Positions 9,377 to 17,535 of a stretch of 64,000 bases of DNA are shown piece by piece; positions within the stretch are counted from its first letter, which is position 1, and each line of letters opens with the position of its first letter. The notes beneath the pieces are model-generated. The model made no database searches and had not been told where the DNA came from. It worked only from the letters and a program-made list of their open reading frames with translations. Both the position numbers and the translations under genes were made by a program. Origin of the DNA: Vreelandella populi (lineage in GTDB: Bacteria; Pseudomonadota; Gammaproteobacteria; Pseudomonadales; Halomonadaceae); assembly GCF_003989825.1 (NCBI RefSeq), contig NZ_RZHE01000006.1:670069-734068 (forward strand), in the 5' to 3' direction.

Positions 9377-10214
9377 TTGGCTGGCCTTTGTCACGGCGCT
9401 GCCGCTGTTGGGCCAACTCGGTTAATGAAGGCCAAAGGTCGCGCTTGGCATCACCATTTCGCAACAGGCTTTCAAGCGTCGGCCCTTGCCATACCGGTAG
9501 CGCCAGCGTTTGACTGTGTATGCCCTGAATGTCCAATACGCGCAGCGTATCTGCAGCGCTCTGATCGTGCTCATCCCCCCACCAGAGAACGCGCTCCAGC
9601 GCCCACTGGTTTCGGCTTCCGCTACCCGCAATAAACGCGAAAAGCCCTTCTCTGGCCTCTTCAAGCGGCTCTTCCACGGCAAAGGCATTGTCCATGGGCG
9701 GCCATTTAAAACGCATGATGTCAGGTAGCGTGCCCTGATCAATACCTAACGCGTACAAGATATTGCCAAGCAGGCGCTGCGCCTGAGGCGTTATCTCACC
9801 GGGGTGCAGGCTCAGCCAGCGGTTGGCGATACACACGCAGGAAAGCGTAAAGTGCAGCGGTTTGGCAGGCGCGGCAGGTGGCGAATTAGGCTCTGGCTCA
9901 ACGGTTTTTTCAACTGTTTCAACTGCTGCCTTAGGGGCAAGCTCATCCTGCGCTGTCTGGCCAAGCAGAGCACGCACTGCTGAAGGTGACGCCACTGGCA
10001 CGGCTTCCTGAGCCTGCCTAACGGGTTCTACACGCGCGGCTGACGCGTCGTCAAGCAGGGCTTGCAGACGCTCACGCGGGGGCGTTTTTTCCGGCGGCGT
10101 ATCGTCCCATTCACAGGCTTCGGTAGCCAGGGCATTAGGCAGCTGGTAACGCGATGCCCAGGTGGTAATACCCATAGCGTCCAGATAGTGGCGTCTGGCA
10201 ACCTCGGGTGTCAC
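9366..10214 (-). CDS. Probable DNA polymerase III psi subunit (HolD-like), divergent
   Basis: A 282-residue protein in the position of holD, just before rimI. Residues about 6-20 read RRHYLDAMGITTWASR, which parallels the E. coli psi start (a QLGITQWSLR segment that contacts the clamp loader). A long Pro/Glu/Ala linker follows (about 50-125). The C-terminal part (about 130-282) contains LSLHPGEI, a helix LLGNILYALGI, and a final LLRNGDAKRDLWPSLTELAQ that resembles the psi ending ARAALWQQI. Psi joins chi and SSB to the clamp loader. The start is taken as GTG at 10214, which overlaps the stop of the BolA gene (GTGA). At twice the E. coli length (137) it would be missed by simple searches. The call rests on synteny plus two short motif matches. 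Confidence 0.6.
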   Translation of the reverse strand: MTPEVARRHYLDAMGITTWASRYQLPNALATEACEWDDTPPEKTPPRERLQALLDDASAARVEPVRQAQEAVPVASPSAVRALLGQTAQDELAPKAAVETVEKTVEPEPNSPPAAPAKPLHFTLSCVCIANRWLSLHPGEITPQAQRLLGNILYALGIDQGTLPDIMRFKWPPMDNAFAVEEPLEEAREGLFAFIAGSGSRNQWALERVLWWGDEHDQSAADTLRVLDIQGIHSQTLALPVWQGPTLESLLRNGDAKRDLWPSLTELAQQRQRRDKGQPSDN

Positions 10215-10519
10215 TGGCCGCCGCCACGGCAGTTGGGGGAGTCTGGGCGTTCGCCGCCCCGTGCCTGCCACTCCTTCGGCGTATAGAGATGTAATGCCAG
10301 GGCATGCACCGGGCCCGACAGTTCGTCGGCCAGCAGGGCATAGATTTTCTGATGGCGTTTAACCGGCATCAGGCCATCAAAGCTGTCGCTTACCAGCGTC
10401 ACTTTAAAATGGGTTTCGGAGTTGGCGGGCACATTATGCATATGGCTTTCGTTTTCCACACGCAGTACGTCAGGCGTTAGCGCCGTCAACTTCTGCTCGA
10501 TTTGTGCTTGTACTGTCAT
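10211..10519 (-). CDS. BolA family protein
   Basis: A 102-residue BolA/YrbA-type protein. These proteins pair with monothiol glutaredoxins and take part in iron-sulfur traffic and stress morphology. The fold is visible as IEQKLTAL, then the ENESHMHNVPANSETHFKV segment with the conserved His positions, then the C-terminal helix signature VKRHQKIYALLADEL and HALALHLYTPKEW. It is closer to BolA proper than to IbaG. ATG at 10519 is chosen because GAGGAG precedes it; upstream codons are not needed. Its stop overlaps the GTG start of the holD-like gene. Confidence 0.92.
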   Translation of the reverse strand: MTVQAQIEQKLTALTPDVLRVENESHMHNVPANSETHFKVTLVSDSFDGLMPVKRHQKIYALLADELSGPVHALALHLYTPKEWQARGGERPDSPNCRGGGQ

Positions 10520-10559
10520 GCAGGCTCTCCTCGACATTCAACGTTTTTATTGTACGCGC

Positions 10560-11963
10560 TTACTCGCCATCCGACGATGCCCGTCGCTCAACGAGCGCGC
10601 GCCGGGCATACGACATTCTTGAAAGACTCGCCAGCAGCGCAAGAAAGGACGTAGCCGCACCCAGCCACAGGGTGACCTGGATCGCCAGGCCAAGGGCCAA
10701 GGCCGCGCCCACCAAGGCGACACCAATCGACTGACCAACGGTGCGCACGGTACTCATCACCCCCGAGACGTTGGCGCTGCGTTCAGGCGGTAGGCTCGAC
10801 ATCATTTCACGGTTGTTAGGTGGCTGAAACAGGCCAAAACCGATCCCGCATAGCGCCGTGCGCCACAGGCTTTCCGCCACGCCCATCGTCTCATCCACCA
10901 GCGCCAGCGCCACTAGTCCAACGATCAATAGCCCAAGCCCAGTACTGGAAAGCACGCTGGGGTTGATGCGATCGGCAAGCCGACCTGCCAGCGGCCCCAC
11001 CAACATAATGGCCAGCGGCCAGGGCGTAAACAGCCAGGCAGTTTCCAGAGGGGTAAAGCCCATCTGCTCCTGGTAGAAAAACGACAGCGCCACAAACGTC
11101 AGACCCTGTCCGATAAACGCAAGTCCTGAGGCGGAGACGGCTAGGGTAAAGCGTTTTTCTGCGAACACGCTCAGTGGCAGTAAAGGGTAAGGCGCACGAC
11201 GCTGACGCGCAATAAAGCCAGCACCGCTTGCGATGGAGAGAACGACCCAGGCACTCACCTGCCAGAAAGGTGCTGCGTGTCCTACGGCATCCATGGCCAA
11301 AAAGAAGCTTGCCAGCATCAGCATGGAGAGCAGCGCGCCCAGAAAATCAAAGCTGCCTTGGCGGGGTTTGTCTCGCGGCAGTGCGCGGTTAGCCAGCCAT
11401 AGCGAGCACAGCCCCAACGGCAGATTGAGCGCAAACAGCCACGGCCAATCCACAAAGGAAAGAGTCACCCCACTGAGCGTCGGCCCAGCGGCATAACCAC
11501 CTGCCACGACCAAGGCGCTTAACCCCAGCGCGCTACCCAGCAGGCGCGAAGGAAAGATGGCCCGGTAAAGCGAGGGACCGATCGACAGAGTCGCGGCCGC
11601 CCCCAGGCCTTGCAGCGCGCGAAACACTAACAACATTTCCAGATTACGGGAAAGGGCCGCGCCCAGCGCCCCTACCATAAAGGTAGTCAGGCCAAACAGG
11701 TAAATGCGCCGCCGCGTCACAAGCTCGCTAATCCCGGCGAACACTAGCAGGAAAGCGGCACACACCACCTGAAACATATTGGTGATCCATACCGCGCGAG
11801 ACGCCGATGCGTCCAAATCCGCGGCGATGGTGGGCAGGGCAAGATTGATCATGGTGGTATCCACCACCGCCATCAGTGTGCCGGTAATCAGTGCCAGCAC
11901 GGCCAAGGCACGTTCCGGCCCAGGCAAGCCGTCATCACCAGGACGAGTTTCAAACAGTCGCAT
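10560..11963 (-). CDS. MFS drug exporter, DHA2 (14-TM) family
   Basis: A 467-residue multidrug efflux permease that exports compounds by proton antiport at the inner membrane. The motif VVDTTMINLALPTIAADL in TM1 is the family-specific signature of DHA2 (EmrB/QacA-type) transporters. RRIYLFGLTTFMVGALGAAL matches the loop 2-3 region and GPSLYRAIFP the next helix. About 14 hydrophobic segments can be counted. No emrA-like membrane-fusion gene or regulator is adjacent. The start is placed at ATG 11963 (MRLFETRPGDD); an upstream in-frame start at 11990 is possible and neither has a strong ribosome site. The substrate cannot be predicted. Confidence 0.88.
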   Translation of the reverse strand: MRLFETRPGDDGLPGPERALAVLALITGTLMAVVDTTMINLALPTIAADLDASASRAVWITNMFQVVCAAFLLVFAGISELVTRRRIYLFGLTTFMVGALGAALSRNLEMLLVFRALQGLGAAATLSIGPSLYRAIFPSRLLGSALGLSALVVAGGYAAGPTLSGVTLSFVDWPWLFALNLPLGLCSLWLANRALPRDKPRQGSFDFLGALLSMLMLASFFLAMDAVGHAAPFWQVSAWVVLSIASGAGFIARQRRAPYPLLPLSVFAEKRFTLAVSASGLAFIGQGLTFVALSFFYQEQMGFTPLETAWLFTPWPLAIMLVGPLAGRLADRINPSVLSSTGLGLLIVGLVALALVDETMGVAESLWRTALCGIGFGLFQPPNNREMMSSLPPERSANVSGVMSTVRTVGQSIGVALVGAALALGLAIQVTLWLGAATSFLALLASLSRMSYARRALVERRASSDGE

Positions 11964-11997
11964 GGGTGGGGTGTTCCTAAACGAAACCACTAACGCG

Positions 11998-12023
11998 TTA
12001 AAACCGGCCTAAGCCGGTTTTAA
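11998..12023. terminator. Bidirectional-looking hairpin upstream of the MFS gene
   Basis: TTAAAACCGGC and GCCGGTTTTAA form an 11-bp perfect stem around CTAA. It lies after the minus-strand gene ending at 12096, so it would end transcripts from lysS and the acidic orphan before the MFS gene. Confidence 0.75.
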
Positions 12024-12095
12024 CGTCAACAAGCGCTCATGCCGTGAAGCCCTCAAGGAGCTTGCCAGGCAGGACGCACTAGGTAGCGCTGTACG

Positions 12096-12482
12096 TTAGT
12101 CCTGCTCGCTGTCGAGCAGCAACGCATCATCAACATCAGAAATTTCCAGTGCCGTCTCATCATCCAGATCGATGGCGAGATAGCTATGCTCAACGCGTAG
12201 AAATTGCTGAAACAGCGACCAGTCAAGAGACTCTGGCCATTGGCGTTCATCCTCTTCCCAGGCACGCAGCTCAGTTTCAAGGATTTCGACATGACGGTCG
12301 CGCACGAAGGTTTCAAGCGCTTCCGGGGTGTCCATCTCAGGAATCAAGTAAATGGTACTTTCACGTTCGACGTCGTCCAGTGTCAGGTCGTCGTCTCCCA
12401 TGGTGGGTTCCAGCGCATTGATCCAGTCCACGAAGGGCTGGGTCGGCCTGACGCTCAGAGCGGAGCGGTTAAGCAGTTTCAT
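12096..12482 (-). CDS. Acidic protein of unknown function
   Basis: A 128-residue protein, not recognised. It is strongly acidic, especially at the C-terminus, and rich in Trp (DWINALEP, LRAWEEDERQWPESLDWSLFQQFL). There is no signal peptide or membrane segment. ATG at 12482 is chosen because a perfect GAGGAG ribosome site lies seven bases upstream; an earlier in-frame codon has none. It follows lysS by 63 bases on the same strand and is probably co-transcribed, ending at the hairpin near 12 kb. Similar unannotated acidic proteins occur near housekeeping genes in Halomonas and Pseudomonas, but I can name no domain. Confidence 0.75.
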   Translation of the reverse strand: MKLLNRSALSVRPTQPFVDWINALEPTMGDDDLTLDDVERESTIYLIPEMDTPEALETFVRDRHVEILETELRAWEEDERQWPESLDWSLFQQFLRVEHSYLAIDLDDETALEISDVDDALLLDSEQD

Positions 12483-12545
12483 GGGATTCTCCTCGCCGTC
12501 GAAACGTTGACCATTATGGGCGCTAAAACGCGCCCTTACCAATTT

Positions 12546-14057
12546 TTAGTCTACTTCGGGGCGCATCGCCGGAAACAGCAACACATCACGGATGGAAGCG
12601 CTGTTGGTAAACAGCATCACCAACCGGTCGATACCGATGCCCTCGCCAGCGGTGGGCGGCATGCCGTACTCAAGCGCCCGCACGTAATCCGCATCATAGT
12701 ACATGGCTTCCAGGTCGCCCGCGTCCTTCTCGGCAGCCTGTTCACGAAAGCGCTCGGCCTGGTCTTCAGCGTCATTAAGCTCCGAGAAGCCGTTGGCGAT
12801 TTCACGCCCGCCGACAAAGAACTCAAAACGGTCGGTGACGAACGGATTGGCATCGTTGCGCCGCGCAAGCGGGCTGACTTCAGCCGGATACTCGGTAATG
12901 AACGTCGGCTGGTCGAGCTTGTGCTCGGCTACTTCTTCGAAGATTTCCGTCTGGATCTTGCCCAGGCCCCAGCTATCTTTGACCTTGATGCCCAATTTCT
13001 GGGCCGTCGCGCGCGCTGCATCAAGGCTATCCAGATCAACATCGGTAATCCCGTCGCCGTGATCCAGAATCGACTGCTTGAGCGTCAAACGCTTGAACGG
13101 CTGACCGAAGTCGTAGCTGGCGCCCTGGTACTCAAGAGTGGTAGTGCCCAGCACTTCCTCGGCCGCCGTACGCAGCATGGCCTCGGTCATGTCCATCAGG
13201 TCATTGTAATCGGCATACGCCCAGTAGAACTCGACCATGGTGAATTCAGGGTTATGCCGCGTGGAAAGACCTTCGTTGCGGAAGTTGCGGTTGATTTCGA
13301 AGACCTTCTCAAAACCACCCACCACCAGGCGCTTCAGATAAAGCTCAGGCGCAATACGCAGGTACATATCCATACCCAGCGCGTTGTGATGGGTCACGAA
13401 CGGACGCGCCGTGGCACCACCGGGAATCGCCTGGAGCATGGGCGTCTCCACTTCCATGAAACCACGCGTTTCAAAGAAACGTCGCATGGAGCTGATAACG
13501 GCCGCCCGTGTCTCAAACGCCTTACGCGACTGCGGGTTCATGATCAGATCCACATAACGCTGGCGATAGCGGGCTTCCTGATCGGTCAGGCCGTGGAACT
13601 TGTCCGGCAGCGGACGCAGGCTCTTGGTCAAAAGCTGGGCATCGACCATCATCACGTACAGGTCGCCCTTGCCGGATTTATGCACCGGGCCACGCGCCGC
13701 CACGATATCGCCGATATCCCAACCCTTGACGTCGCCCAGCACCTCTTCCGGCAGGCCTTTCTTATCCACGTACAGCTGGATCTGCCCCGCTACGTCCTGA
13801 ATAACGATAAACGGGCCACGCTGGCGCATGATACGGCCCGCCACTGAGGCCTGGTGATCAAGCGCCTCAAGCTCAGCTTTGTCTTTATCGCCCAACAGGT
13901 CCTGCAGTTCGACGGTTAAGCTGTCGCGGCGAAAGTCATTCGGGAAAGCGCTCTTCCCTTGCTCTGCTGCCAGCTCACGACGCGCGGTGAGCTTGGCACG
14001 ACGCTCGGCAATAAGATGATTTTCGTTTTCAGGAGAAGACGCGTCTTGGTTAGCCAT
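12546..14057 (-). CDS. lysS: Lysyl-tRNA synthetase, class II
   Basis: A 503-residue class II synthetase that charges tRNA(Lys). The OB-fold anticodon-binding domain covers about residues 60-145 ([20 protein letters not shown]). The catalytic domain carries motif 1 in [17 protein letters not shown], motif 2 in [20 protein letters not shown], and motif 3 in [13 protein letters not shown] close to the C-terminus. Length equals the E. coli enzyme (505). It lies 34 bases after prfB on the same strand, the conserved prfB-lysS operon. The long open frame on the opposite strand (12204-13847) is a shadow. Confidence 0.97.
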   Translation of the reverse strand: MANQDASSPENENHLIAERRAKLTARRELAAEQGKSAFPNDFRRDSLTVELQDLLGDKDKAELEALDHQASVAGRIMRQRGPFIVIQDVAGQIQLYVDKKGLPEEVLGDVKGWDIGDIVAARGPVHKSGKGDLYVMMVDAQLLTKSLRPLPDKFHGLTDQEARYRQRYVDLIMNPQSRKAFETRAAVISSMRRFFETRGFMEVETPMLQAIPGGATARPFVTHHNALGMDMYLRIAPELYLKRLVVGGFEKVFEINRNFRNEGLSTRHNPEFTMVEFYWAYADYNDLMDMTEAMLRTAAEEVLGTTTLEYQGASYDFGQPFKRLTLKQSILDHGDGITDVDLDSLDAARATAQKLGIKVKDSWGLGKIQTEIFEEVAEHKLDQPTFITEYPAEVSPLARRNDANPFVTDRFEFFVGGREIANGFSELNDAEDQAERFREQAAEKDAGDLEAMYYDADYVRALEYGMPPTAGEGIGIDRLVMLFTNSASIRDVLLFPAMRPEVD

Positions 14058-14091
14058 GGGGCACCCTATTCATGTTCGAACGCTAAAGAGA

Positions 14092-15190
14092 TTACAAACC
14101 TTGCTTGAGGCTGGCGACGATAAACTGATCTAAATCACCGTCGAGCACCTTGTCGCAGTTGCTGGACTGTACGCCGGTGCGCAGATCTTTAATGCGCTGG
14201 TCGTCAAGCACGTAAGAGCGAATCTGGCTGCCCCAGCCGATGTCAGCCTTGGAGTCTTCCGCCTCCTGCTTTGCGGCATTACGCTTTTGCATTTCATGTT
14301 CCCAGAGCTTCGCCTTCAACTGCTTCATGGCAAAGTCACGGTTAGCATGCTGGCTGCGCTGGTTCTGGCACGCTACCACAATACCCGTAGGCTCATGGGT
14401 GATCCGCACCGCCGAATCGGTGGTGTTAACGTGCTGGCCGCCCGCGCCGCTTGAGCGGTACGTATCAACGCGCAGGTCCGAAGGATTGATCTCAACCTCG
14501 AAGCTGTCGTCGACTTCCGGTGACAGGAAAACAGAGGCAAACGACGTATGACGACGGCCACCTGAGTCGAACGGGCTTTTGCGCACCAACCGGTGAACAC
14601 CGGTTTCGGTACGCAGCCAGCCAAAGGCGTAATCGCCCTGTATATGCAGCGAGGCCGACTTGATACCCGCCACTTCGCCTGCGGAAATTTCGGTTATTTC
14701 AGCTTTAAAGCCGTGGCTCTCTGCCCAGCGCAGGTACATGCGCAGCAGAATATTGGCCCAGTCCTGGGCTTCAGTGCCGCCAGAGCCCGACTGGATATCG
14801 AGATAAGCATTGTTTGCATCCATTTCGCCGGAGAACATGCGGCGAAACTCGAGCTTTTCAAGCGAGGCCTGCATGCCATCAAGCTCTTTGCGTACTTCTT
14901 CAACCGTGCCTTCGTCTTCTTCCATTTCGGCCAGCTCCAGAAGATCGCGACTGTCGCCCAGCCCCTGGTCCAGCTCGTCAATGGTCGCCACAATGGCTTC
15001 AAGGGAGGAGCGCTCCTTACCCAGCTTTTGTGCATAGTCCGGGTCGTTCCAGACATTCGGGTCTTCAAGCTCGCGGGAAACTTCTTCTAGCCGATCTTTA
15101 CGCTCGGCATAGTCAAAGATACCCCCTAAGAACGTCTGTCCGCTCAGACAGGTCCTTGATCTGGTTGTGAATCGGGTTGGTTTCCAACAT
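14092..15190 (-). CDS. prfB: Peptide chain release factor 2, made by programmed +1 frameshift
   Basis: RF2 recognises UGA and UAA and triggers peptide release. The gene is two overlapping frames: 25 codons from ATG 15190 to an in-frame TGA (15115-15113), then 340 codons in the +1 frame to 14092, giving 365 residues, the E. coli length. The frame switch occurs at CTT-TGA-C with an upstream AGGGGG. The recognition tripeptide SPF lies in [16 protein letters not shown], and the catalytic GGQ in [14 protein letters not shown]. Because the stop is UGA, low RF2 favours the shift, giving autoregulation; this is established for E. coli. The gene is intact despite the internal stop. It leads the prfB-lysS operon. 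Confidence 0.97.
15112..15127 (-). promoter_or_regulatory. RF2 programmed frameshift site
   Basis: Read on the minus strand the element is AGG GGG TAT CTT TGA C. The AGGGGG acts as an internal Shine-Dalgarno-like pairing site three bases before the slippery CTT, and the in-frame TGA is followed by C, a poor termination context. Sequence and spacing are identical to the E. coli prfB element. Confidence 0.95.
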
Positions 15191-15354
15191 GGGTCGCCCT
15201 AGCCTTGGTCAGTGTCGCACGGTTCAAAAGAAAGACGCGCCGCTGGGGTAACCAGGCTGATGATTCAAAGCCGGTACCACAGCGGCGAAATTCCAAACGC
15301 GTATTGTAACGAAACCCAGCGCTTCTCGCACGTATCCCGCGTGCTGCCCCAATG

Positions 15355-15382
15355 CTTGAACCCGGCGTTGGCCGGGTTCAAG
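15355..15382. terminator. Perfect hairpin between prfB and the FadL-like gene
   Basis: CTTGAACCCGGC and GCCGGGTTCAAG pair over 12 bp around GTTG. It lies upstream of prfB, in the spacer where transcription from any gene beyond must end. No long T-run follows on either strand. Confidence 0.6.
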
Positions 15383-15400
15383 GGGATCACTGGATCAACG

Positions 15401-15426
15401 CCTTGAGCTTTCGGGAAAGCTCAAGG
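15401..15426. terminator. Terminator hairpin of the FadL-like gene
   Basis: CCTTGAGCTTT and AAAGCTCAAGG form an 11-bp perfect stem with a CGGG loop, five bases past the stop of the minus-strand FadL-like gene. It is the second perfect stem within 50 bases. Confidence 0.65.
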
Positions 15427-15431
15427 CGATC

Positions 15432-16790
15432 CTAGAAACGGTAGGTCAGCTGAGCACCAAAGCCATGGGCTTCGTTCTTGTAGTCGGCTGAGTAAGTAGC
15501 ACCGCCTATATATTGACCCGGAGCATACTGTGTAAGTAAGTCGTTGCGCTCCTGCTCAAGCGAGGTGCTACGCTCGGTCAGGTAGGAGTAGGCAAAATCA
15601 AGCGTCATGTCTGGCGTCGGGCTCCAGCCTGCACCGATCGAGAAGATCCGTCGGTCATCCGAGGGAATCCGTACGCTGCGGTCTTGATCATTCGTCGGCG
15701 TGTAATCAAGCGTCACCCCGGCACGCAGTGCTAGTGCGGGTGTTAGCTGATACTCGCCGCCGGTCGCAAACGCCCAGGCGTTAGAGTAGTTCTGCTGCTC
15801 ATCGGTAATATTGGGTATCTGGCCACCCGTAACGCGAATCTCATCAAAGTGGCTCCAGCGCACCCAAGAAGCGCCAAACATCAGCTTCAGGCGATCGGTC
15901 ATCTGCTGAGTCAGCGAGAAGTTGACCGTTTCGGGCGTGGTCAGCTTTAAGCTCGCACTATTGTCAGCACTTACTACGTTACCCGCCGGGTCGCGCGCCA
16001 CAAAGGTGCCGTCCAGGGTGTAATCGACTTTCGAGCGATAGGTCAAGCCGAACGTGGTTTCCGGCACGGGCTGATAGATCACCCCCAGATTGTAACCCCA
16101 CGCTTCGTCGTCGCCCTCGACGCGGGAGTCGATATCGCCAGCAGAATCATAAGTGAGCGAATTAGTGGGACCAGGTACTTGTCGACGCAGCTCGCCATCT
16201 ACCTTGTTATAGGTAACGCCCGCGCCCACGGCCCACTGGTCATTCAGCCGGTAGGAAACCGTCGGCTGGGCGGATATTACCTTGACCTCGGTATAGTCGC
16301 CAAAATAACGGCCCTGGAAGTCGTTTTCATACTCGGTTTTAGAACCAAACGGCGCGTAAACCCCGAAACCAAAGGCCAGACGATCCGTGACCGGCTGAGC
16401 GTAAAAAGCGAACGGTACCAGCGTGCCGGGCACCATATCGCCATTGTTAGTACCAGGAATCCCACCAAAAGGTACTTGCGAGCCGGTTGGCGCACCTACT
16501 GCAGCACCTGGGTCAATCGTGCGAGTAGCCTGGACATTGTCGATGTCCGTATTGACGTTCAGGTAGGTGCCACCCACGGTTACCTGCGCACGATCGAGAA
16601 ACGACATGCCTGCCGGGTTACCGTAAACGATGGTGGCATCATGCACGTTGGAGCTGCGCCCAGCATGCCCGTACCCCTGGCCGCTGACGCTCTGCTCGTT
16701 AACCTGATAACCACCGGCGTGCGCCTAGCTTGCGAAGACAGCGGCTGAAACTGCAGCTGCTAGCGTGAGCTTATTGAATTTATTATTCAT
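15432..16790 (-). pseudogene. FadL/OmpP1-type outer-membrane porin with an amber codon in the signal peptide
   Basis: The frame from ATG 16790 to 15432 would encode about 452 residues of a FadL-family long-chain fatty acid or hydrocarbon porin. Codons 1-21 (MNNKFNKLTLAAAVSAAVFAS) are a signal peptide, but codon 22 (16727-16725) is TAG; codons 23-25 (AHA) would complete the cleavage site. Beyond it the frame is fully open: GGYQVNEQSVSGQGYGHAGR, the family's DATIVYGNPAGMSFL motif, and a beta-barrel ending in YRF. CAG to TAG is the simplest origin. No in-frame downstream start would restore a signal peptide. It may be a recent null allele, a low-level suppressed gene or a sequencing error; the rest shows no decay. 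A copy without the stop may exist elsewhere. Confidence 0.85.
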
Positions 16791-17103
16791 GTTCGGCCTC
16801 TTGTCCCATTGATCCTGAGGATTGGCGCATCCGCTTGCGCTAGTTCTTTTTGTATCTAGTTTTTGTAGCTAGGCTTTTTATACGACGTTCTTGCTTGCCA
16901 GTTTTGGCTTAAAGTGCCCTTGGGTTCAAGGGGCAAACGAGCGTTTTATTTCGTTTTACGCTTATACATTAGTCGCACTATCGTTTTAAATCTTTGTTTT
17001 AGTCGTTTTAAGTCTTTTTCAGCGCTTCTTTAAGCCTCCCGCCTTGACCTATGTGTAACCCATAGGTTTTACACTTACCCTCATTCCCGGCGATAGGAAG
17101 AGT
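16791..17103. other. Divergent intergenic region between the FadL-like gene and merR
   Basis: This 313-base, AT-rich gap holds the leader of the FadL-like gene on the minus strand and the MerR-type promoter (17044-17075) on the plus strand. The part 16860-17035 is rich in TTTT and GTTTTA words. These are possible UP-like or curved DNA, but I see no gene, tRNA or clear hairpin. Confidence 0.6.
17044..17075 (+). promoter_or_regulatory. MerR-type promoter/operator of the merR-copA operon
   Basis: TTGACC at 17044-17049 and TTACAC/TACACT at 17069-17075 are separated by a 19-20 base spacer, longer than the normal 17. The spacer holds the dyad ACCTATG-N7-CATAGGT (17047-17053/17061-17067). A long spacer with a central dyad is the hallmark of promoters activated by DNA distortion by MerR/CueR proteins. 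The adjacent regulator therefore probably controls its own operon in response to metal. Confidence 0.8.
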
Positions 17104-17535
17104 GTGATGAAAGTCAGCGAGCTTGCCAAGCGCGGCGGTGTAACGGCCGAGACAGTACGCCACTACACGCGCGAAGGTTTACTTTCCCCCCGGCGCCACC
17201 CGGATAACGGCTATCAGCTTTTTTCAAGCACCGACCTTGAGCGGCTGCACTTTATTCAGCGGGCGCGCAAGCTAGGGTTTAGCGTGGCCGAAATACACGA
17301 CATTCTTCTGCACGCCGACCAGGGCGACTCGCCCTGCCCACTGGTGCGCGACCTGCTGGCTACCCGCCTGCCGCAAATTCGCGCGCGTATTGCCGAGCTT
17401 GAGGCCTTGGCCCAACGTATGGAGCAGGCGCTGGAGAGCTGGCAGCACATGCCGGACGGTACGCCGGATGGACATAGCCTGTGCCGCCTTATCGAAAGTT
17501 TTCCCGATGAGTCGTCTCCTCAGGAGGCCTTATGA
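17104..17535 (+). CDS. MerR family metal-responsive regulator of copA
   Basis: A 143-residue MerR-type activator. The winged helix-turn-helix covers residues 1-70 ([25 protein letters not shown], then NGYQLF and [13 protein letters not shown]), followed by the dimerisation helix (82-112). The only cysteines are Cys78 in the [11 protein letters not shown] segment and Cys127 in GHSLCRLIE. This differs from E. coli CueR, where two cysteines in a short C-terminal loop bind Cu(I), and is closer to the arrangement in divalent-metal sensors, though incomplete. Context argues for copper: its stop overlaps the copA start. Translation could start at either of two adjacent ATGs (17104 or 17107). Confidence 0.88.
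   Translation: MMKVSELAKRGGVTAETVRHYTREGLLSPRRHPDNGYQLFSSTDLERLHFIQRARKLGFSVAEIHDILLHADQGDSPCPLVRDLLATRLPQIRARIAELEALAQRMEQALESWQHMPDGTPDGHSLCRLIESFPDESSPQEAL

Noticed and set aside
12204..13847. A 547-codon open frame on the plus strand
   Set aside because: It lies entirely antisense to lysS and the acidic orphan gene, has no domain or sensible ribosome site, and is explained by codon bias of the minus-strand genes.
15113..15115. In-frame TGA in prfB as a sign of a pseudogene
   Set aside because: The surrounding AGGGGG TAT CTT TGA C is the known RF2 frameshift site.
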